Part shown: piece after piece, positions 1-4,502 of the stretch
Numbering within the stretch: the stretch's first letter is position 1
Layout of the letters: each line of letters opens with the position of its first letter
NCBI GenBank assembly: GCA_938004115.1
Contig: CALKWS010000267.1
Location: 1 to 6,548 of the forward strand
DNA length: 6,548 nucleotides
DNA from: an uncultured Ruaniaceae bacterium
Lineage (GTDB): Bacteria > Actinomycetota > Actinomycetes > Actinomycetales > Beutenbergiaceae
Reading direction: 5' to 3'
The notes under the pieces: generated by a model
Databases searched by the model: none
What the model was told of the DNA's origin: nothing
What the model saw: only the letters and a program-made list of their open reading frames with translations
Made by a program: the position numbers and the translations under genes

Positions 1-524
<524 letters not shown>

Positions 525-670
525 TCCACTCCTCACCATCCGGCTCCCTGCGCCGGTCACCGTCGTGTCGGTGTCCGCGGAGGATGTTACAGGTCGGGCA
601 ATGCCGGAGTCGTCGCCGTGTCAAGGGTTGGACAATCGCCGCTGAGTTCGGACGTCGATGCGACGCCCGT
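525..670 (-). promoter_or_regulatory. gdhA upstream region
   Basis: This 146-bp gap precedes gdhA on the minus strand and should hold its promoter. A perfect TTGACA lies at 624-619 (minus strand), but no -10-like hexamer occurs at 16-18 bp from it. The best A/T-rich element, TGTAACAT (591-584), is too far away (about 29 bp), so no exact promoter is claimed. A small inverted repeat CGTCG-N3-CGACG (653-665), just past the protease stop, lacks a T-run and is a weak terminator candidate at best. No small gene or RNA was recognised here. Confidence 0.35.
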
Positions 671-1558
671 TCATCCGCTCAGCAGCGCGGTAGTCGCCCG
701 GGCCAACCAGGGGCCGGCCAGTACGGCGGTGGGGATCACCAGCACCGCGGCAGCCAGCAGGTAGGTCGCAGCGGCGAGCACCCGCCGTCGGCCGGCAGCG
801 GGCCGTGACCCGGCCAGCCGGCGGAACCGGGCTGCGGTCCGCGGTTCGCCGGTGTTCTGGCTCAGCACGCTCAGCGCGCTCCGGAGGTCACCTTCCGGGA
901 TCCGGCTGAGCGCCCCGTCGTCGGCGAGCAGTTCCAGCAGGTGGTCCACCGCGGCGCGCGCCACCTGGGACCGGGCCACCCGCGGGAAGGCGACGTGCAG
1001 CGCCGTGAACGCCTCGCGCACCAGGTCATGACGGGCGCGCAGGTGCGCCCGCTCGTGCTCGATCACGGCCCGGACCTGGGCGTCGTCGAGCACCCTGACG
1101 GTGGCCTCGGTGAGGACAACCCGTCCGGAGTGCCCCGGGACGCAGTAGGCCATCGGGATCGGCCCGGCGAGCACGTGCACGCGGTTGGGCCGTGGCCCCT
1201 CGAGCAGGTCGAGCATCTCGGTGTGCCGGGCCCGGCGCCGGCGGGTGTCCAGGCCCAGGCGGATCGTGATCACCGCCAACCGCACCACGATAATTCCGGC
1301 GCCGATCGCGGCCACTGTGGCGGTGGCCAGCAGTACCGGGACCACTCGTGCCCCCTCACGTGCGGTGTAGGCCCGGAACAGTTCCTCCGGGGCGGCCAGC
1401 ACGGCCCCCACCGCGGCCAGCACCGCGGCCAGCGCCACCGCCTGCCACAGCACCACCCCGGCGCGCGGCACCTGCTCCAGCCACCGGGCGCGGGCCAGTA
1501 CCGGCGGCACCGCCCGGGAGAGCACCAGCGCCAGCACCGCGAGCGCGAGCCCGGTCAT
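671..1558 (-). CDS. M56 family membrane zinc metalloprotease (BlaR1-like, no sensor domain)
   Basis: This 295-residue membrane protein has about four hydrophobic segments: residues 1-22, 34-56, 74-99 and 260-284. A cytoplasmic-type protease domain lies between the third and fourth. The zinc site is HEXXH at H168-E169-R-A-H172 in the context VIEHERAHLRARHDL, and E209 in ELLADDGA is the probable third ligand. This is the M56 (BlaR1/MecR1) layout, but the protein ends just after the last membrane segment. It lacks the roughly 250-residue extracellular penicillin-binding sensor of staphylococcal BlaR1 (about 585 residues). The family role is to inactivate the partner BlaI repressor by proteolysis after a membrane signal. 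The signal here is unknown. The gene follows the repressor gene by 21 nt on the same strand, so the two are probably one transcript. The Shine-Dalgarno match before ATG 1558 is poor. M48-like activity on other substrates is possible, but the BlaI neighbour favours a dedicated pair. Confidence 0.88.
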   Translation of the reverse strand: MTGLALAVLALVLSRAVPPVLARARWLEQVPRAGVVLWQAVALAAVLAAVGAVLAAPEELFRAYTAREGARVVPVLLATATVAAIGAGIIVVRLAVITIRLGLDTRRRRARHTEMLDLLEGPRPNRVHVLAGPIPMAYCVPGHSGRVVLTEATVRVLDDAQVRAVIEHERAHLRARHDLVREAFTALHVAFPRVARSQVARAAVDHLLELLADDGALSRIPEGDLRSALSVLSQNTGEPRTAARFRRLAGSRPAAGRRRVLAAATYLLAAAVLVIPTAVLAGPWLARATTALLSG

Positions 1559-1579
1559 CGAGACCCGGTCAGGGCCGGC

Positions 1580-1939
1580 TCAGGCCTTGTCATCCAGGGC
1601 GGCCCGGATCGCGGCAGCCTCATCGGAACTGACCCGGCCCACGAAGTGCTGCAGCGCGGCGACCCGGTCGGAGGGTTCGGTGGCATCGGCAAGGGCGTCC
1701 AGCATCAGATCGGCGGCCAGTTGCTCCCGGGTGCGCGCGGGGGTGTAGCGGTACGCCCGGCCCTCCCGCTCCTGGGTCACCAGCCCCTTCTTCGCCAACC
1801 GGTCCAGCACGGTCATCACGGTGGTATAGGCAAGCGGCCTGGTCTGAGTCAGGGCAGCGTGCACCTCGCGCACAGTCCGCGGCGTCCTCGACCGCCACAA
1901 CTGCGCCATCACCGCGCGCTCCAGATCACCCATGGCCAT
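1580..1939 (-). CDS. BlaI/MecI/CopY-family winged-helix repressor
   Basis: This is a 119-residue (or 117-residue) DNA-binding protein. The N-terminal winged helix covers about residues 3-70. The segment LAYTTVMTVLDRLAKKGLV (36-54) matches the recognition-helix signature of the family (YTTV...L.RL..KG), followed by the wing EREGRAYRYTP. The short helical C-terminus (72-119) would be the dimerisation part. Family members are dimeric repressors released when the partner M56 protease leads to their cleavage. There is no cysteine or obvious metal or redox motif, so direct redox or copper sensing looks unlikely. Translation may start at ATG 1939 (MAMGDLERAV) or at ATG 1933 (MGDLERAV). The second fits the usual family N-terminus and a leaderless transcript, because no Shine-Dalgarno precedes either codon. 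The gene is transcribed divergently from cydA across a 118-bp spacer full of TAC(T/G)AC half-sites, which points to autoregulation plus control of the cyd operon. Confidence 0.92.
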   Translation of the reverse strand: MAMGDLERAVMAQLWRSRTPRTVREVHAALTQTRPLAYTTVMTVLDRLAKKGLVTQEREGRAYRYTPARTREQLAADLMLDALADATEPSDRVAALQHFVGRVSSDEAAAIRAALDDKA

Positions 1940-1970
1940 GAGTCTAGGCTACTACCCGCGCTTCTACTAC
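1933..1970 (-). promoter_or_regulatory. Probable repressor-gene promoter, possibly leaderless
   Basis: On the minus strand a good actinobacterial -10 hexamer, TAGACT, occupies 1946-1941. Transcription would start about 7 nt further on, at or beside the A of the second ATG (1933). A TAGTAG or GTAGTA element about 17-18 bp upstream (1970-1964) is the only -35 candidate and is weak. It coincides with one of the TACTAC half-sites, so bound repressor would cover the promoter. No ribosome-binding site is visible. Confidence 0.45.
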
Positions 1971-1996
1971 GCGAGCAAGTACGACAGCATGTAGGA
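1950..1996. promoter_or_regulatory. Phased array of BlaI-type half-sites
   Basis: Three half-sites lie in the same orientation at exact 15-bp steps: TACTAC at 1950-1955, TACTAC at 1965-1970 and TACGAC at 1980-1985. With a 5-bp spacer each can be paired with an imperfect inverted partner. TACGAC-agcat-GTAGGA (1980-1996) and TACTAC-gcgag-CAAGTA (1965-1981) match in 4 of 6 arm positions, and TACTAC-ccgcg-CTTCTA (1950-1966) in 3 of 6. Known BlaI/MecI/CopY operators are dyads with TAC...GTA outer bases, so these are read as secondary operators between the divergent genes. This assignment is inference. Confidence 0.45.
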
Positions 1997-1997
1997 T
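1992..1997 (+). promoter_or_regulatory. Candidate -10 element of the cydA operon
   Basis: TAGGAT fits the TANNNT pattern of actinobacterial -10 elements. It predicts a transcription start near 2003-2006, inside the perfect TACGAC/GTCGTA dyad, and a leader of about 50 nt. No convincing -35 hexamer lies 17-18 bp upstream, where the sequence is TACGCGA. The element is also embedded in a GTAG-N3-CTAC repeat (1991-2001). Confidence 0.4.
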
Positions 1998-1998
1998 C

Positions 1999-2015
1999 TA
2001 CGACAGTGCGTCGTA
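1999..2015. promoter_or_regulatory. Main operator candidate: perfect TACGAC-N5-GTCGTA dyad
   Basis: The two 6-base arms TACGAC (1999-2004) and GTCGTA (2010-2015) are exact inverted repeats around the spacer agtgc. The right arm also starts an 11-base palindrome, GTCGTAACGAC (2010-2020). The dyad lies immediately downstream of the cydA -10 candidate, the usual place for a repressor that blocks transcription initiation. The nearest candidate binder is the divergently encoded BlaI-like protein. No TTGTGAA-type Rex dyad is present in the spacer. Confidence 0.6.
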
Positions 2016-2046
2016 ACGACGTGTTGTCAGCAACCGCGGAATGCTC

Positions 2047-2052
2047 GGAGGG
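2047..2052 (+). promoter_or_regulatory. Ribosome-binding site that fixes the cydA GTG start
   Basis: GGAGGG ends 5 nt before GTG at 2058. This supports the GTG start (GTG TTG GAT, read as MLD) over any downstream codon, and it places the heme-ligand histidine at residue 19, as in other CydA proteins. Confidence 0.75.
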
Positions 2053-2057
2053 CGCCC

Positions 2058-3494
2058 GTGTTGGATGTCGTGGAACTGTCCCGGCTGCAGTTCGCCGTCG
2101 TGACCATCTACCACTACTTCTTCGTCCCGATGTCGATCGGGCTGGCGGCAGTCACGGCGGGATTGCACACCGCCTGGTGGCGCACCGGTAAGGAGCACTA
2201 CCGGCACCTGACGTTGCTGGTGGGCAAGATCCTCATCGTGACCTTCGCCGTCGGCGTCGTCACCGGACTGGTGCAGGAATTCCAGTTCGGCCTGTCCTGG
2301 AGCGAGTTCTCCCGGTTCTACGGTGACGTCTTCGGGCCGACACTGGCGATCGAGGGGATGCTCGCGTTCTTCCTCGAAGCGACCTTCCTGGGCCTGTGGT
2401 TCTTCGGTTGGGACCGGCTCAGGCCCGGGTTGCACCTGGCCACGATCTGGATCGTCGCGGTGGGCACGGTGCTCTCGGCGTTCGTGATCATGGCCGCCAA
2501 CTCCTTCATGCAGAACCCGGTCGCCTACCGGGTGAACGCCGAGACCGGCCGGGCCGAGCTGGCCAGTTTCGGGGACCTGATGGTCAACGAGGTGAACCTG
2601 GCGGCCTTCCCGCACACCATTGCCGGTGCGGCGATGACCGCCGGGGCACTGGTGCTGGCCATCGGCGCCTGGCGGGCGTGGGGCAAGAACGCCTCGGTCA
2701 CCGACGCCGACCACCCCAGCTGGCGCTTCCTGGCCCGGACCGGCGGGTGGATCACCCTGATCTCCGGGGTGGCGGTGATGATCACCGGTGACGTGCTCGG
2801 CAAGGTGATGACCCGGGTGCAGCCGATGAAGATGGCCGTGGCGGAGGCGTTGTTCCACACCCAGACCGGGGCACCGTTCTCCATCTTCGCCGTCGGCGGC
2901 ACCGACGGACGCGAACCGTTCTTCAGCCTCGACGTGCCCTACCTGCTGTCGGTGCTGGCCGCCGGCGACCCCGGGGCCGAGGTGCAGGGCATCAACGACC
3001 TGCAGGCCCAGTACGCGCAGGTGTACGGGCCGGGCAACTACATCCCGTGGGTGCCGGTGGCGTACTGGACGTTCCGGCTGATGATCGGCGCCGGAGTGCT
3101 GGCCGCCGTCGTCGCGGCCGCGTTCCTGTGGCTGACCCGTAAGAACCGGCCCCTGCCGGCGGACAAGCCGGTCGCGGCCTGGCTGATGCGGTCCTTGCCG
3201 ATCGTGCCGTTGCTGCCGCACGCGGCGAACACCTTCGGGTGGATCTTCACCGAGACCGCCCGCCAGCCCTGGCTCGCCTTCGGGGAGTTCCTCACCGTCG
3301 ACGGCGTCTCCCCGGGGCTGACCGGTGCGGAGGTGACCGCCTCGCTGATCGGGTTCACCGTGCTCTACGGCGTGCTGGCGGTGGTCTGGGTCCGCCTGGT
3401 GCTGTACCTGATCCGGCAGGACCTCAGCCCCCACCCGGTGCCGCCCGATGCGACCGGGGAGTTGGACACCACCCGAACTGCACCGAGCTACTGA
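2058..3494 (+). CDS. cydA: Cytochrome bd quinol oxidase subunit I
   Basis: This 478-residue polytopic membrane protein is the heme-bearing subunit of cytochrome bd oxidase, which oxidises quinol and reduces O2 to water without proton pumping. Ligand residues fall at the E. coli positions: H19 (heme at the O2 site), E99 and E107 (FGPTLAIEG...FFLEATFLG), and H186 in NLAAFPHTIAG (heme b558). M342 in YWTFRLMIGAG is the likely second b558 ligand, equivalent to E. coli M393. The quinol loop carries QPMKMAVAEA with K258 and E263. The chain is shorter than the E. coli protein (522), consistent with the short-Q-loop type. The conserved GWxxxExGRQPW motif reads GWIFTETARQPW at 394-405, with Ala at 401 in place of the usual Gly. 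It is the first gene of the cydA-cydB-cydDC operon, with a GTG start after GGAGGG. Control by the divergent BlaI-like repressor is inferred from the upstream dyads. Confidence 0.97.
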   Translation: MLDVVELSRLQFAVVTIYHYFFVPMSIGLAAVTAGLHTAWWRTGKEHYRHLTLLVGKILIVTFAVGVVTGLVQEFQFGLSWSEFSRFYGDVFGPTLAIEGMLAFFLEATFLGLWFFGWDRLRPGLHLATIWIVAVGTVLSAFVIMAANSFMQNPVAYRVNAETGRAELASFGDLMVNEVNLAAFPHTIAGAAMTAGALVLAIGAWRAWGKNASVTDADHPSWRFLARTGGWITLISGVAVMITGDVLGKVMTRVQPMKMAVAEALFHTQTGAPFSIFAVGGTDGREPFFSLDVPYLLSVLAAGDPGAEVQGINDLQAQYAQVYGPGNYIPWVPVAYWTFRLMIGAGVLAAVVAAAFLWLTRKNRPLPADKPVAAWLMRSLPIVPLLPHAANTFGWIFTETARQPWLAFGEFLTVDGVSPGLTGAEVTASLIGFTVLYGVLAVVWVRLVLYLIRQDLSPHPVPPDATGELDTTRTAPSY

Positions 3495-3503
3495 GGAGGC
3501 ACG

Positions 3504-4502
3504 ATGGATCTGGCTACGCTCTGGTTCGCCCTGGTGGTGGTGTGCTGGGTGGTCTTCTTCGTGCTGGAGGGCTTCGACTTCGGGGTCGGCATGCTCGCCC
3601 CGGTGCTGGGCCGGGACGAGTACCAGCGCGGTGCGGCGCTGCGCACGATCGGACCGTTCTGGGACGGCAACGAGGTCTGGCTGGTGGCGGCGATCGGCGT
3701 GACGTTCGCCGCGTTCCCCGACTGGTACGCGGCGCTGCTGTCCGGGTTGTACCTCCCGTTCGTCGCGATCCTGCTGACGCTGGCCGTGCGCGGGGTGGCC
3801 CTGGAGTTCTACGGGAAACGGGACGACGACGGGTGGCGGCGGCGATGTGGCGTGGCCCTGACGGCCTCGTCGGCCGCGACCGCCGCACTGTTCGGGGCGG
3901 TGTTCGGGGCGTTCGCCGGCGGGTTACCGCTCGGCGCTGACGGACAGGTGGCCGCCACCGGCGGGGCCCTGGCCCGGTCCCTGGCCGCGCTCACCACCCC
4001 GGCGGCCTTGTTCGGTGCCGTGGCCGGTGTGCTCGCCGCGGCCCTGCTCGGAGCGGCCTACCTGGCCCTGCGCACCACCGGGCCGGTGCACGCCCGGGCG
4101 CGGCGGGTGGCGCCGGTGTTCGCCCTTGCCGCCGCCGTGGTCGTGGGACTCGGTGTCCCCCTGGCCGGGGGACCCTGGCCGGTGGGACTGGTGCTGGCCG
4201 CAGCTCTGGTGGGTGTGGGGCTGGTTGCTTCCGGTGTGCGGGAGTGGGTGGTGTTCGCCCTGAGCAGCCTCGTGGTCGCCGCCGCGCCGGTCCTGGTGTT
4301 CGTCCCCGACTTCCCGGTGTTGCTGGGCAGCACGCTGTCCGCGGACTGGTCGATCACGCTGGACACCGCCGCGGCCAGCCCGACGGCGTTGCGCACCATC
4401 ACGATCGCCGCCGTGGTGGTGCTGCCCGGCGTCATCGCCTACCAGGCGTTCGCCTACTGGGTGTTCCGCAGGCGGGTGGCCAGCGAGCCGGTCGCCACAT
4501 GA
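3504..4502 (+). CDS. cydB: Cytochrome bd quinol oxidase subunit II
   Basis: This 332-residue, highly hydrophobic protein (about eight to nine membrane helices) pairs with CydA to form the oxidase core. Family motifs are present. LEGFDFGVGML at 21-31 carries E22 and D25. GPFWDGNEVWL at 50-60 carries D54, in the position of the E. coli aspartate proposed for proton delivery. The C-terminal block SPTALRTITIAAVVVLPGVI and YQAFAYWVFRRR runs from about 292 to 324. The length is close to that of other actinobacterial CydB proteins but shorter than E. coli (379). A strong GGAGG (3495-3499) starts right after the cydA stop and lies 4 nt before the ATG. Its stop overlaps the next start as ATGA (4499-4502), so translation of the downstream transporter is probably coupled. 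Confidence 0.96.
   Translation: MDLATLWFALVVVCWVVFFVLEGFDFGVGMLAPVLGRDEYQRGAALRTIGPFWDGNEVWLVAAIGVTFAAFPDWYAALLSGLYLPFVAILLTLAVRGVALEFYGKRDDDGWRRRCGVALTASSAATAALFGAVFGAFAGGLPLGADGQVAATGGALARSLAALTTPAALFGAVAGVLAAALLGAAYLALRTTGPVHARARRVAPVFALAAAVVVGLGVPLAGGPWPVGLVLAAALVGVGLVASGVREWVVFALSSLVVAAAPVLVFVPDFPVLLGSTLSADWSITLDTAAASPTALRTITIAAVVVLPGVIAYQAFAYWVFRRRVASEPVAT

Noticed and set aside
619..624. Perfect TTGACA (minus strand) as the gdhA -35 box
   Set aside because: No -10-like hexamer lies at 16-18 bp. The nearest A/T-rich element is about 29 bp away, so it was not called as a promoter.
653..665. Terminator hairpin after the protease gene
   Set aside because: The stem is only 5 bp with a 3-base loop and no T-run. 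That is too weak to call in GC-rich DNA.
1940..2057. Rex (redox repressor) operator upstream of cydA
   Set aside because: Rex sites resemble TTGTGAA-N4-TTCACAA. Only an isolated TTGTCA occurs (2024-2029), with no inverted partner.
941..2191. Long plus-strand open frame across the protease and repressor genes
   Set aside because: The composition is low-complexity Arg/His/Gly/Pro. It runs antisense to two genes with clear motifs and through the divergent promoter region into cydA.
1998..3434. Long open frame on the minus strand opposite cydA
   Set aside because: It is rich in His, Gly, Gln, Asp and Arg with no domain pattern. It is the typical shadow of a GC-rich gene, and cydA on the other strand is unmistakable.
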